From: RUG11783 sp964599695
GTDB taxonomy: Bacteria > Bacillota > Clostridia > Oscillospirales > Ruminococcaceae
NCBI GenBank assembly: GCA_964599695.1
Contig: CAZRGP010000003.1
Location: 62,001 to 126,000, forward strand
DNA: 64,000 nucleotides
Direction: 5' to 3'
Positions 14,639 through 24,573 of the stretch are shown piece by piece. Under the pieces are notes generated by a model. That model saw nothing but the letters and a program-made list of their open reading frames with translations, did not search any database and was not told the origin of the DNA. The position numbers and the translations under genes are program-made. The number at the start of each line of letters is the position of its first letter. Within the stretch, counting starts at the first letter, position 1.

Positions 14639-16855
14639 TCACTTTCTTATCCTGTTGAGTCTCTCGTTAAGGTTCAGAAGATCTTCTTTTGAAAAACGGA
14701 TGCCGAGCTTGGCGAAGATACCGATATAGCTGAGCAGACGCATGTCCCATCCGAATCGGATCGTTCCGGTGTCGCGGGTCTTCCCTTCAGGATCCCTTCC
14801 TGCCATCTTTCCTATGATCAGCCCGAAAAATCGCATAAACCAGATCCACCCGGAAGTTTTCTTCATCAGATCCGACAGTTTGTCGTTCAGGCTGAATCTC
14901 CCCTCGCATTCTGTGATCTCGTTCCAATTGAGAACGATCCAATTCTCTTTCAGACGGTAATCCGGGTTCTCCTGCTCCACTTTTCGTATCACACACTCGT
15001 CTTCACACTCTCCGGATACAGCACGGATCCGGGATTCTCCACCGATCCGCACTGCAAACCGGAACACATGGTCATTCCCTCTTCTTTTTCCAACGGAGAT
15101 CCCGTTTATGAACAGTTCCACTTCATCGCAGTTGGAATAGACCTTGATCTCTGTCTCTTCCTCTGCTCTGTCTGAATAACGCTTTCCGCATATGTGGACA
15201 AACGGTTCATCCGAGAGCCATGCCTTATAAAGATAGAACGCGTCCTTCCGGTATTTGCGGTCGATGGTCACCAGTCCCTTGTGGTTCCGTCCGTTCTCTC
15301 CGCCTTCAGCCCTGGCATCCGCCCCGAAATCAAACATGTTCCAAACATGGGTCGCCCAGATGTACGAACGGGAAAACAGCTGCTTCGCTACTTCCTCGTG
15401 GTACACGGCCTGATACTCTTCGGTATAATCCCCGCTGACCGGATTTGCGGAATGCCAGTTGAGGGCTTCCGCTCCGTACTCCGAACACCCGATCGGGCGG
15501 TCCGGAAACTTCCGGTGGTAACGGTCAAACCACGGGCCATACTGATGCATGTTTCCCGAATACCATCCGAAGTAGAGATTGTAGGAAAGAACATCAGACA
15601 CTTTCGTGATACTTTCGTCGATCCCGCATCCGGCAAAACACGCCATGGTCGTCGGCCTCGTCGGATCCATGCGGTGTACCAGTTCATTGAGTGCACGGTG
15701 GTTCTCCAGCCTGTCTGTGCCTTCAGGCTTTTTCATCGTGATCTCATTGGAGAGACCCCACACGCAAATGCTGGGGTGATTTCCGCACTGGATGATCAGC
15801 TCGCGCATCTGCTGCATTGCATTTTCGTTCGCTGCGGACACATGGAGAGATATATACGGTATCTCCGCCCAGACGATCATTCCTCTCTCATCGCACAGGT
15901 CATAGAAATACTGGTCGTGCTGATAATGCGCAAGCCGTATGGTATTGGCTCCCATCTCACATATCAGTTCCATATCCCTTTTGTGGTGCTCCTTCCCAAG
16001 AGCGTTTCCGATCCTGTCCCAGTCCTGGTGCCGACATACGCCGTGAAGGGGGTAGGACCTGCCATTGAGGATAAAACCCTTCTCCGGATCGATGGAGAAG
16101 GATCTGCAGCCAAACCTTGCGGAAACCCTGTCCATTTCCTCTCCGTCCCGGATGATCGATGCTTCCGCAGTGTATAGATAAGGATCCTTTTTTCCGTCCC
16201 AAAGACGAACGTCCGGGATCCGGGCCTTTTTCTCTTCCGATTCTGCGACCACATGTCCGGATCCATCAAGTACGCGGTACATGATCCGGTCCCCTGACGC
16301 CATTCCCTCCGTTTCCACATCGATCAGCACATTCGCGTCGCAGCCTTCGACTTCTGCCGTGACATGGATGCCGGGCGTTCCGAAAGGTTCAAGGGCGAAA
16401 TGCGTCTCAGTGACACAGATGATATTCACATCCCTGTAAAGGCCGCCATAAAAAGTGAAATCCGCCGTTTGAGGATATACATCCTTTCGTATGGAATTAT
16501 CCACGAAGATTCGCAGTTCATTTGTTTCTTTCAGCTGCTGTGTCATGTCGGCTCTCCATCCGGAATAACCGCCCTCATGACTGCCGATCTTCGTTCCGTT
16601 CAGGTACACATCCGCGACAGAGTTGGCGCCGTTGATCTCAATGTAATACCGGTCTGTTTCCGGAAGCTCGTCCTTCCTGAACACCTTTGTGTAACAGCAA
16701 AGACCTCTGAAATAATCGTTGCCCCCGTCCTGACCGTCCTCACCGTTCCAGGTATGCGGGAGATCTACCGTTACCGGTTCAACAGAGGACAGGCCTGTCT
16801 GATCACAGGCCTTTGTGAAAACCCAGTTTTTATTGAAACCGACGATAAGCCTCAT
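14639..16855 (-). CDS. Glycoside hydrolase family 2 (beta-galactosidase/beta-glucuronidase type)
   Basis: 738 residues. Domain order: N-terminal sugar-binding jelly roll (about 1-160), an immunoglobulin-like domain, then the TIM barrel from about 255. The acid/base is E371 in WGLSNE and the nucleophile E459 in CSEYGAEA. A further beta domain follows, with an extra C-terminal region rich in Lys and Asn. There is no signal peptide, so it acts in the cytoplasm on imported oligosaccharide. Which beta-glycoside it cleaves is not resolved. It is the last gene of the operon MFS-GH78-GH3-GH2, 13 bases after GH3. Confidence 0.88.
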   Translation of the reverse strand: MRLIVGFNKNWVFTKACDQTGLSSVEPVTVDLPHTWNGEDGQDGGNDYFRGLCCYTKVFRKDELPETDRYYIEINGANSVADVYLNGTKIGSHEGGYSGWRADMTQQLKETNELRIFVDNSIRKDVYPQTADFTFYGGLYRDVNIICVTETHFALEPFGTPGIHVTAEVEGCDANVLIDVETEGMASGDRIMYRVLDGSGHVVAESEEKKARIPDVRLWDGKKDPYLYTAEASIIRDGEEMDRVSARFGCRSFSIDPEKGFILNGRSYPLHGVCRHQDWDRIGNALGKEHHKRDMELICEMGANTIRLAHYQHDQYFYDLCDERGMIVWAEIPYISLHVSAANENAMQQMRELIIQCGNHPSICVWGLSNEITMKKPEGTDRLENHRALNELVHRMDPTRPTTMACFAGCGIDESITKVSDVLSYNLYFGWYSGNMHQYGPWFDRYHRKFPDRPIGCSEYGAEALNWHSANPVSGDYTEEYQAVYHEEVAKQLFSRSYIWATHVWNMFDFGADARAEGGENGRNHKGLVTIDRKYRKDAFYLYKAWLSDEPFVHICGKRYSDRAEEETEIKVYSNCDEVELFINGISVGKRRGNDHVFRFAVRIGGESRIRAVSGECEDECVIRKVEQENPDYRLKENWIVLNWNEITECEGRFSLNDKLSDLMKKTSGWIWFMRFFGLIIGKMAGRDPEGKTRDTGTIRFGWDMRLLSYIGIFAKLGIRFSKEDLLNLNERLNRIRK

Positions 16856-16868
16856 TCCTGTTCCACCG

Positions 16869-19202
16869 TTATTTTCTGAAAAGCTCCTTCAGCCCGCGGA
16901 AGAAATGTCCGTTCGCCATTTCCAGCACCATTCTTGCTGTAGTATCGGTCATCGCTCCGTTGGAACTGATCACTGACGCTCTGAGGGGACAATCTGTCGC
17001 AGCAGTCAATATCATGCGGTATGCCGGATTATCCATTGTGCGTTCCTCTTTTTTGTACGGCCTGGAGATGATGCTCTTGATCACAAGGTACTGGATACGG
17101 ATCACAAGAGAATCATCCTTCATCTCCGCATAGGTGCTGTCCATGGTGAAAGAGCCTTTGCGTGGCTCGGTGTAATCCGGGATCTTCTGTCCCATCAGCG
17201 CTTCCAGGTCTTCCTTCCCCGGCATGCCTTTCAGATCCGAGTACCAAGTGTCCCGATATCTGTTGAAATCTATGTTCTCCCCGTCAGCGGTGTATTCCGC
17301 TTCGCATCTGATATCCCTGCTCGATGCGCCAAGACGGAGGAGATATTCCCCTGCCGCTTTCCGGAATCCGTTGCAGTACACCTCAAAGAACCTGTCTTCG
17401 ATGGGGAACTCCACCGTTTTCTCTTCACCCGGATCCAGTTCCAGCTTTCTGAAAACTTTCAGCTCCTTTTCACATCGAAGCATCCGGTCTCTGGGAGTCA
17501 CATACAGCTGGACCGTCTCTTTTCCTGCCACGCGTCCGCTATTGCGCACCCTGACCTTTACTCTGCCGTCTTCGATCTTCATATCGGAGTATTCAAATGT
17601 CGTATAGGACAAGCCGTGTCCGAAAGGATACCGGACTTCAACTCCTGCTTTGTCGTAATAGCGGTAACCGACGAATATACTTTCACGGTACTGCGTATAC
17701 TTCTGTCCGAAGGTGTCCCTGGAAATGACGTCATTATAGCTTACAGGCCAGGTCTCGCTGAGCTTCCCGGATGGATTCTCTTTTCCTTCAAGGATATCGA
17801 CTGTAGCCTCCGCACCGGCCTGCCCAGGCAGTCCCATGTAGAGGATCGCCCCCACTTTATCCGCCCACGGGATCTCCATGGCGGAACCTCCGAAAAGAAC
17901 TACTACTACATTCTCGTTTACCTTACAGATCTCCTCCACCAGACGGTCGTGTCCGGCAGGGAGTCTCATATGATCCCTGTCATAGGCTTCCGATTCATAG
18001 GATTCAGGCAATCCGAGGAACAGCACTGCTGTTTTGACCTTCCCGGCCAGTTTTACCGCCTCGTCGAGCCCGGTGAGATTCCCCAGTTTATCCACGCCTT
18101 CCGCGTATGGGACGTCGCTCCAGATCTCCCTGATCTGAGGCAGTCTCGTGGGATTGATATGGCTGGATCCCGCTCCCTGATAGCGGATATCAGCAGCCAT
18201 ATTTCCGAAGATCCCGATATCCTTCCTGTCCAGCGGGAGGATCCCGTCATTTTTCAGAAGTACCGCGCCTTCCACAGCGATCATTTTTGCAAGATCGTGA
18301 TGCGCATCCCGGTCAAAAGTCTTCCCGTAACTGACAGACCTTCCCTTTTCCACCAGTTCAAGCAGTCTTCTCACGGAACGGTCTATGTCTTCCTCGGAGA
18401 GCTCTCCGGACCGCACAGCTTCCAGCACCTGCTTCTCCATATACCGGGAACCTCCGGGCATATTCAGATCGCATCCCGCCCGGAATCCCTTGATCCGGTC
18501 AGACATAGCGCCCCAGTCTGTCATGACCAGGCCGTCGAAGCCCCATTCCTCTCTCAGAATATCGGTCAGCAGTTCCTTGTTGTCGCTGGAATAGACGCCG
18601 TTGATCTGATTATAGGAGCACATAACGGTTGACGGTTTTCCCTCTTTTACCGCGATCTCAAAAGGTTTGAGGTAGATCTCCCTCAGCGCTCTCTCATCCA
18701 CGATACTGTTTCCGTTCTGTCTCTTGTACTCCTGGTTGTTGCAGGCGAAATGCTTGAGAGAAGTCCCTATGCCTTCGCTTTCCGCCCCGGCGATAAAACT
18801 CCCCGCAAGCTTCCCTGCAAGATACGGATCTTCGGAATAGTATTCGAAACTTCTTCCTCCCAGGGGATTCCTCTTGATATTCGCTCCCGGTCCGAGGACG
18901 ACAGAAACCCCGTACTCCTTTGCTTCCTCCGCAATCGCTTTTCCTTCCATCCCGGTGAGCTCAGGATTCCAGGAATCCGCAGCAGTCACCGCAGTGGGAA
19001 AACATGTTGCGGGAAGGGACGCGTTGAGACCAAGATTGTCCCCCACATTCTTCTGGCACCTCAGACCGTGAGGTCCGTCCGTCATCATGATCGATTCTAT
19101 ACCGTACTGCGCGTACTCCTTGGTATGCCACATGTCCCGGCCTGTACAAAAAGCGATTTTTTCCTCCAGGGTCATTTCCCTTATGATCTTTTCGAAGTCC
19201 AT
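16869..19202 (-). CDS. Glycoside hydrolase family 3 (beta-glucosidase-like)
   Basis: About 777 residues. The N-terminal barrel carries the nucleophile aspartate in LVMTDWGA; the alpha/beta sandwich follows (GAVLLKNDGILPLD), then a fibronectin-III-like domain (GKETVQLYVTPRD). The last 90 or so residues form an extension I do not recognise. There is no signal peptide, so it is intracellular. I start at ATG 19202, which has GGGGGAAGG close upstream, rather than at the TTG six codons earlier. It cleaves terminal beta-linked sugars; the specificity is not clear. It lies 14 bases downstream of the rhamnosidase gene. Confidence 0.88.
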   Translation of the reverse strand: MDFEKIIREMTLEEKIAFCTGRDMWHTKEYAQYGIESIMMTDGPHGLRCQKNVGDNLGLNASLPATCFPTAVTAADSWNPELTGMEGKAIAEEAKEYGVSVVLGPGANIKRNPLGGRSFEYYSEDPYLAGKLAGSFIAGAESEGIGTSLKHFACNNQEYKRQNGNSIVDERALREIYLKPFEIAVKEGKPSTVMCSYNQINGVYSSDNKELLTDILREEWGFDGLVMTDWGAMSDRIKGFRAGCDLNMPGGSRYMEKQVLEAVRSGELSEEDIDRSVRRLLELVEKGRSVSYGKTFDRDAHHDLAKMIAVEGAVLLKNDGILPLDRKDIGIFGNMAADIRYQGAGSSHINPTRLPQIREIWSDVPYAEGVDKLGNLTGLDEAVKLAGKVKTAVLFLGLPESYESEAYDRDHMRLPAGHDRLVEEICKVNENVVVVLFGGSAMEIPWADKVGAILYMGLPGQAGAEATVDILEGKENPSGKLSETWPVSYNDVISRDTFGQKYTQYRESIFVGYRYYDKAGVEVRYPFGHGLSYTTFEYSDMKIEDGRVKVRVRNSGRVAGKETVQLYVTPRDRMLRCEKELKVFRKLELDPGEEKTVEFPIEDRFFEVYCNGFRKAAGEYLLRLGASSRDIRCEAEYTADGENIDFNRYRDTWYSDLKGMPGKEDLEALMGQKIPDYTEPRKGSFTMDSTYAEMKDDSLVIRIQYLVIKSIISRPYKKEERTMDNPAYRMILTAATDCPLRASVISSNGAMTDTTARMVLEMANGHFFRGLKELFRK

Positions 19203-19216
19203 TGCCTTCCCCCGTA

Positions 19217-21775
19217 TCAAACCGTATATCTCTTCTCACCTGCTGCCTGTTCACAGACCGTTCCATCCGGAAGCACGACCTCCGCTGTGCAGTTGCACGG
19301 AACGCTTACCGTGAAACTGTATCTGTCTCCTTCTTTTTCCCAGGAGCTCCGGATCACACCGTAAACACTGTTATAGCAGGCAGACGCGGATGTGAAATGT
19401 CCTCCCGGAACCGGTCTGATCCGAAACCGGTTCTCTCCTGTCACATGGATGCCGCACATGGTCTCAAACAGCCAGCTGCATACCGCTCCTTTGGAATAAT
19501 GGTTGAGTGAAGCGATCCCGCGGTTCCCCGTTGCGTTTCCTTCCCATGCCTCCCAGATGGTTGTCGCTCCGTTCTTCGGCATAAAGAGCCATCCCGGGCA
19601 ATCCTCATTTTCCAGAAGCCGGTAAGCATATTCCGGATCAATATCCGTCAGCACATCCAGGATGAGCGGCGTGGACAGAAACCCGGTTCCGATCCTCCAG
19701 CCGTAATTCTCCAGCGCGCGGATCAGCCTTGCTCTGGCGTACCGCGTCTGCTCCCCGTCCAGCAGCCCGAAAGCCAGGGGACGTACAAGGAGAGCCTGCC
19801 TGTCTGTGTCCAGGCCGTATTCTCTGTTCTTCTTTCTGAGAGCCTGATAGGATTTCCTGGCCTTTGCGGCGAAATCAGCGTACTCCCTGCTTTCTTTCTC
19901 ATTGCCGAGCGCCATCTCGATCTCGCTCATCAGATCCATTACAAGGACCGTATACGCAGTCCCGGATTCCGGATGGGTCACGGTGCAGTCCAACCATGAC
20001 ATCGCATGTACGTCCTGCGGTTCCGCCCATTCTCCGTAGGACTGTCCGGCATTATAAAGATATTTTTTCTCTTCCCCCTTCAGGCCGGTCCGTTTGGCTG
20101 TCGGGTACCATCTCCCGCATCTTCTTTGCATGAACGCGGCGTATTTCCGCATCCCGTCGAGATATTTTTTCAGGATCCTGTCATCCCCGTATCGTTTCCA
20201 GAGCACATAGGGCATGATGACCCCGGCGTCTGCCCAGCCCACGGAACCGTTCATAGGGTTCATATATGCGTCAGCGCCGCCGTCAGGCACGATGTGCGGA
20301 AGGCATCCGTTCTTTCTCTGCCAGGTATACATGTCGTGAATGAATTTCCCGCCGAAACTCGCATAGTCAAATAGGTAGGACGCTGTGCTGCAGAAGATCT
20401 GCGCGTCCCCTGTCCACCCGTGCCTTTCCCGCGTCGGACAGTCGGTGGGAAGATCCAGACAGTTTCCCTTCATGCTCCACACCGTACTCTCAAAGAATCG
20501 GTTCAGGAGCTCGTTTGAGGAAGAGAAATATCCTGTCCTCTCCATATCCGAATAGACCGCATGAGCGGTATAATCGCCCGCACAGACAGGGATATCGCTT
20601 TCTACAAGGACATAACGGAAACCGAACACCGCAAACCGGGTCCGGTAGTCATTTTCCCCGTCCTTGCAGATGTAATTCACCTCCTGAAGAGGTGTGGTGA
20701 TCTTTTTGTTTCTGCACTGGATGTTCTCCTGGGTGAATTCTCCCTTTTCATCCAGCATCTCGCCGAAGCGCATCCGTATCTTCTCTCCCTCCCTTGCATA
20801 AAGGCGGAAGGAGACATATCCCGCAATGTTCTGGCCGAAGTCCAGCACTTTGGCACCGGAAGGAGTGACGATCAGCGAAGCAGCAAAAGATTCCTGTTCG
20901 GTGGGGATCACGTTATTGGACGCTGTGGGAATCACACCGAAGGATGTCACCTTTGCTTTTCCCGTATAGCTCGGGAGATAATTCGCGTTCACGGATTCTC
21001 CGTCCTTGTTGTCAGCGAAACGGACCGGTCCGTCGTTGGACCAGTCCCAGGATCCGTCTGTTGCAACGGTCTGCACATCTCCTGTTTCATCGGAAAGCTC
21101 GAGCACACAGATAAACTTCGTCTCGGTACCGTACTGATTCCTCAGGCCCCAGGCGCCGACGCTTCCCCTGTACCAACCGTCCGCCAGTTCCACAGTGATC
21201 TCGTTCTGGCCTTCCCGGATCAGTTCCGTAACATCAATGGTCTGGTACTGGATCTTTTTCCGGTAATCGGTAATGCCGGGAGCCATATACTGCCTGCCTG
21301 CTTTTGTGCCATTCAGGCGAACTTCATAGAGCCCGCACGCCGTTGCGTACAGCCTGGCTTTTGATACCTTTCCCGACCGGAAACGCTTGCGGAAGCAGTC
21401 TGCAGGATAGCGTTCCTTCTTGCCTGGAACATAGTCTCCCGTGATCCAGTTTGCTGCCCAGGGGCTGTCTTCCGGAAGGCCCGTTTCAAATGACGCTTCG
21501 CTCCATTCAGACGCTACCGAACGCTCATCATACACGCGGACACGCCAAAGAACTCTGGTCTTCCAGTCCACATCCGCACCGCCCCAGTCTGCATGCATGG
21601 AACTGCTGCGGACCTTGCCGGAAATCCACAGTTCTTCCCCGTTTTCCGTCCGGGCTTCGATCTCATACGCTGTCTGCTGCATACCGTCTTCACAATTCCA
21701 CATGAGCCTCGGACGGCGCACATTGATCCCGATCGGATCAAACAGATACTCGGTCTTTAATCGAATCGCTCTCAT
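19217..21775 (-). CDS. Alpha-L-rhamnosidase, glycoside hydrolase family 78
   Basis: 852 residues, normal for GH78. It begins with the small N-terminal beta domain (PRLMWNCEDGMQQTAYEIE), then the two middle beta domains, and an (alpha/alpha)6 barrel holding the conserved LPTDCPTRERHGWTGDAQ block that includes the catalytic acid. It ends in a C-terminal beta domain. It releases L-rhamnose from plant glycosides or pectic side chains. No signal peptide is seen, so the substrate is imported first. The start ATGA overlaps the symporter stop, showing tight coupling. Confidence 0.92.
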   Translation of the reverse strand: MRAIRLKTEYLFDPIGINVRRPRLMWNCEDGMQQTAYEIEARTENGEELWISGKVRSSSMHADWGGADVDWKTRVLWRVRVYDERSVASEWSEASFETGLPEDSPWAANWITGDYVPGKKERYPADCFRKRFRSGKVSKARLYATACGLYEVRLNGTKAGRQYMAPGITDYRKKIQYQTIDVTELIREGQNEITVELADGWYRGSVGAWGLRNQYGTETKFICVLELSDETGDVQTVATDGSWDWSNDGPVRFADNKDGESVNANYLPSYTGKAKVTSFGVIPTASNNVIPTEQESFAASLIVTPSGAKVLDFGQNIAGYVSFRLYAREGEKIRMRFGEMLDEKGEFTQENIQCRNKKITTPLQEVNYICKDGENDYRTRFAVFGFRYVLVESDIPVCAGDYTAHAVYSDMERTGYFSSSNELLNRFFESTVWSMKGNCLDLPTDCPTRERHGWTGDAQIFCSTASYLFDYASFGGKFIHDMYTWQRKNGCLPHIVPDGGADAYMNPMNGSVGWADAGVIMPYVLWKRYGDDRILKKYLDGMRKYAAFMQRRCGRWYPTAKRTGLKGEEKKYLYNAGQSYGEWAEPQDVHAMSWLDCTVTHPESGTAYTVLVMDLMSEIEMALGNEKESREYADFAAKARKSYQALRKKNREYGLDTDRQALLVRPLAFGLLDGEQTRYARARLIRALENYGWRIGTGFLSTPLILDVLTDIDPEYAYRLLENEDCPGWLFMPKNGATTIWEAWEGNATGNRGIASLNHYSKGAVCSWLFETMCGIHVTGENRFRIRPVPGGHFTSASACYNSVYGVIRSSWEKEGDRYSFTVSVPCNCTAEVVLPDGTVCEQAAGEKRYTV

Positions 21776-23259
21776 TTTTCTTCCCCCTCAGCTTCGCTGC
21801 TGCCGGCACGGGCATGGATCTCCTTCTGCATCTCAGGCAGTTTTTCCTCCAGATCAAGGAAATACATTCCAACAGCAATCAGGGTGTACTGGATAATCGG
21901 TACGATGTATTTGACGAAATACAGCCAGTTGACCACGCCTTCAGGCTGTGCAACGCCCAGGGAGGCGTCATATCCGAATGCGCTGAGTCCTGTCTCATAT
22001 ACACCTGCGAAAGCTCCTGACACGATCGTCGTGATCGCTCCGGAGATCGCGAGAGCCACCGTTCCTTCGGGGCGGAACCCGAATTTATACTCCACCTCGT
22101 CATTCGCGGACAGGATCAGGGAATCCATGATGTATACCACGGCGAGCGTTCCGAAGTTGAATATGAAGTTGGACAGGACCGCAAGAATGATATTATCCTT
22201 CACGATCAGTCCCAGAATGCATCCCACAACAGCGATGACAGAGAATGCGATGGTCGTCTTCCTGACCGTATATTTCTTGCTGAGCGGGTATATGAGAAGG
22301 ATACCGAGCCCCATGGGAAGGCCGGACGCTACAGTATATAAAAGATTGTAGTTGTTTTCTGCCGTGGCACCGAGGATGACGGTGCAGAAATTCGTGTTGA
22401 GATTATAACCGGACAGACTGCCTATGATCAGAGACAGCATCGTGAGCAGGAAAGCGATGACCCAGTATCTGCATTGAAAAAGCTGCCGGAACCGCTGCAT
22501 GTCTGAAGCCTTGTCTTTGTTATAGATCGCGCCTTCGATATCCTCCGCCTCCACCGTGACTCTTTCGTTGGTATAGAAATAGTTGATCAGGGAGAGCGGA
22601 ACGGAACAAAGGCTGAAAGCGCCGATGAGGAAGATCCAGTTTGAAGCATCATGATCATGGAGCATCGTGTAGTAAAGTACGGATCCCACTACCATAGTTA
22701 CGGCGGTCCCCACCAGCATGAAAGAGGAAGCCTTGTCGAACAAGTTGATCTGGTTCCTGTCATTCTGACTCCTCGTCGCGAGAGTGATCATGTTTTTCCT
22801 GAGGTTGAACATGGTCATACCGATGCCGTTGTACATGATATTAAAGAAATATACCCAGATCAGCCGGCCGACCTGTCCGATGTCCGGGATACAGAACATA
22901 AAGAAAGAGGACACAGCGCAGATAAGCTGTCCCATCAGAACGAACGGGCGGATCTTGCCCTGTGAAGATCTGCTGTTCTCGACGATATAAGCCACAACAA
23001 GTCCGGAAAGCATGCCGAAGATCTTGGTCACCCAGGACATCACGAGATACGTACCGACTCCGAAGATCCTGTCGATATAGAACACTTCGGTGTAATAGAG
23101 TTCCGCCAGCTGATTCACCGCGGCCTGCAGTGCCAGCATACCGAATGGACCGACGAGATAACCAAGGATCTTCTCCTTCATTGTCATCTCTTCCGAGTCA
23201 GCCCTTGTCTTCATAAAGGGTTTGTCAAAGATACTGTTTTTCAGAAACATCTTAGCCAT
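21772..23259 (-). CDS. Sugar:cation symporter, MFS/GPH family
   Basis: About 495 residues and 12 membrane helices with the GPH-type N-terminus (EKILGYLVGPFGMLALQAAVNQL). I start at ATG 23259, which has AAAGGAGG 9 bases ahead. It is the first gene of the operon and would bring in the oligosaccharides or glycosides cut by GH78, GH3 and GH2. Its stop overlaps the rhamnosidase start by 4 bases. Only 62 bases separate it from the divergent AraC gene, so the operon promoter lies in that short space. Confidence 0.85.
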   Translation of the reverse strand: MAKMFLKNSIFDKPFMKTRADSEEMTMKEKILGYLVGPFGMLALQAAVNQLAELYYTEVFYIDRIFGVGTYLVMSWVTKIFGMLSGLVVAYIVENSRSSQGKIRPFVLMGQLICAVSSFFMFCIPDIGQVGRLIWVYFFNIMYNGIGMTMFNLRKNMITLATRSQNDRNQINLFDKASSFMLVGTAVTMVVGSVLYYTMLHDHDASNWIFLIGAFSLCSVPLSLINYFYTNERVTVEAEDIEGAIYNKDKASDMQRFRQLFQCRYWVIAFLLTMLSLIIGSLSGYNLNTNFCTVILGATAENNYNLLYTVASGLPMGLGILLIYPLSKKYTVRKTTIAFSVIAVVGCILGLIVKDNIILAVLSNFIFNFGTLAVVYIMDSLILSANDEVEYKFGFRPEGTVALAISGAITTIVSGAFAGVYETGLSAFGYDASLGVAQPEGVVNWLYFVKYIVPIIQYTLIAVGMYFLDLEEKLPEMQKEIHARAGSSEAEGEEK

Positions 23260-23321
23260 GGCATAATCCTCCTTTTGATACTTCAATTTTAAAAAGAGTC
23301 GCCCCGGAAATTCTTGCATTT
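23260..23321. promoter_or_regulatory. Shared divergent control region of the glycan operon and AraC gene
   Basis: A 62-base spacer holding the ribosome site of the symporter gene (AAAGGAGG on the minus strand) and an A/T-rich stretch. TAAAAT on the minus strand (around 23287) is a possible -10. No clear -35 or operator repeat is visible, which fits an activator-dependent promoter. Confidence 0.4.
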
Positions 23322-24515
23322 ATGTTCTATTATTTGTATATTTGTATCATGTTACAAAATGCTCATGACATCTCCTATCTTTGCAGCAAAATGTCCGATA
23401 TGTCCGGTCTTCCGATACGGATCTATAAGGACAATATTCTGCTGGAATTCTACAGTATCGTCCCTTTTCCCGCAGATCCCGCATCCCGTTATGAGACACA
23501 GTTTTTCGGGATGTCCGATCACATATCCTATTACAATGCTCCGGACTCCTCCTATTACGGTGTCATGACTCTGGATAAGATCCGGATCGTGATCGGTCCG
23601 TCGTTTACCCATACACCTACCAATCAGGAACTCCACGACATGGCATATGCCATGAATATCTCCGGAAGGGACTTTGAAGCTTTCAGGGCATCCATGCGGA
23701 CCCTCGTTCCCATGCCGCTGGACAGCATCATTCAGATGATGTGCACGCTCAACCATGTTTTCACCGGGGAGAAACTGAACGTCAGTGACCTGCAGATTCA
23801 CGAGGCCCGGATCACAGAAAAGTTCAACTTTGAGGCACCTGTGACAACATCGGACAACTACCGAAGCTACGCCGTAGAAAAGCAGATCAGCGATATCGTA
23901 CGTTCCGGAGATACCGATGCTCTCGAGATGTGGGCAAAAGAGGCTCCTACCGTCCGCGGAGGAACCATGTCCAGCAATTCCCTGAGGCAAAACAAGGATA
24001 CTCTCATCGTCAGTGTCACCCTTCTTTCCAGGACAGCGATCTCATGCGGAGTAGACGTAGATGACGCCTTTAAACTGAGTGATTCCCTCATCCTGCGATG
24101 TGAAAACGCTAAGGATATGGAAACAGTGAACCAGCTCCACTATGAAGCGGTCTACACATTCACTAAGGAGGTCGGAAAAAGAAGGTCCCTTTCTGTTGAC
24201 GGAGGTCTCCGAAGCCAGGTCTACAACTACATCGTGCACCACCTCTCCGAAGCGGCATCCACCGCCGATATCGCGAACTCCCTATATCTGTCACGCAGCC
24301 GTCTCTCCACCCTGTTCAAGAAAACATATGGAGAAAATCTCATCGATTTCATACATCGCGTGAAGATCGAACACGCGAAAGAACTTCTGAAAGACCGCAC
24401 CAAGACGATCCTTCAGATCAGTGACTACCTGGGTTACTCCTCCGGATCCCACTTCAACCGTGTCTTCCGCTCCGTAACCGGAATGGCACCGTTATATTAC
24501 CGTAACCACGTCTGA
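23322..24515 (+). CDS. AraC-family transcriptional regulator
   Basis: Up to 397 residues. The C-terminal 100 residues are a double helix-turn-helix AraC domain (TADIANSLYLSRSRLSTLFKK ... ILQISDYLGYSSGSHFNRVFR). The N-terminal 290 residues are a sensory region of a kind seen in clostridial AraC proteins but without a named domain I can assign. The start is uncertain: ATG 23322 and ATG 23349 both lack a clear ribosome site, and homologue-like sequence begins near residue 14 of the longer form. It is divergent from, and probably activates, the symporter-GH78-GH3-GH2 operon. Confidence 0.85.
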   Translation: MFYYLYICIMLQNAHDISYLCSKMSDMSGLPIRIYKDNILLEFYSIVPFPADPASRYETQFFGMSDHISYYNAPDSSYYGVMTLDKIRIVIGPSFTHTPTNQELHDMAYAMNISGRDFEAFRASMRTLVPMPLDSIIQMMCTLNHVFTGEKLNVSDLQIHEARITEKFNFEAPVTTSDNYRSYAVEKQISDIVRSGDTDALEMWAKEAPTVRGGTMSSNSLRQNKDTLIVSVTLLSRTAISCGVDVDDAFKLSDSLILRCENAKDMETVNQLHYEAVYTFTKEVGKRRSLSVDGGLRSQVYNYIVHHLSEAASTADIANSLYLSRSRLSTLFKKTYGENLIDFIHRVKIEHAKELLKDRTKTILQISDYLGYSSGSHFNRVFRSVTGMAPLYYRNHV

Positions 24516-24525
24516 ACACAGAAAA

Positions 24526-24565
24526 GAGCACAGACACATAAACGTGTCCGTGCCCTTATTTTCTT
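24526..24565 (+). terminator. Terminator of the AraC gene
   Basis: GCACAGACAC pairs with GTGTCCGTGC (one mismatch) and is followed by TTATTTTCTTTCTT. Confidence 0.7.
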
Positions 24566-24573
24566 TCTTATAC

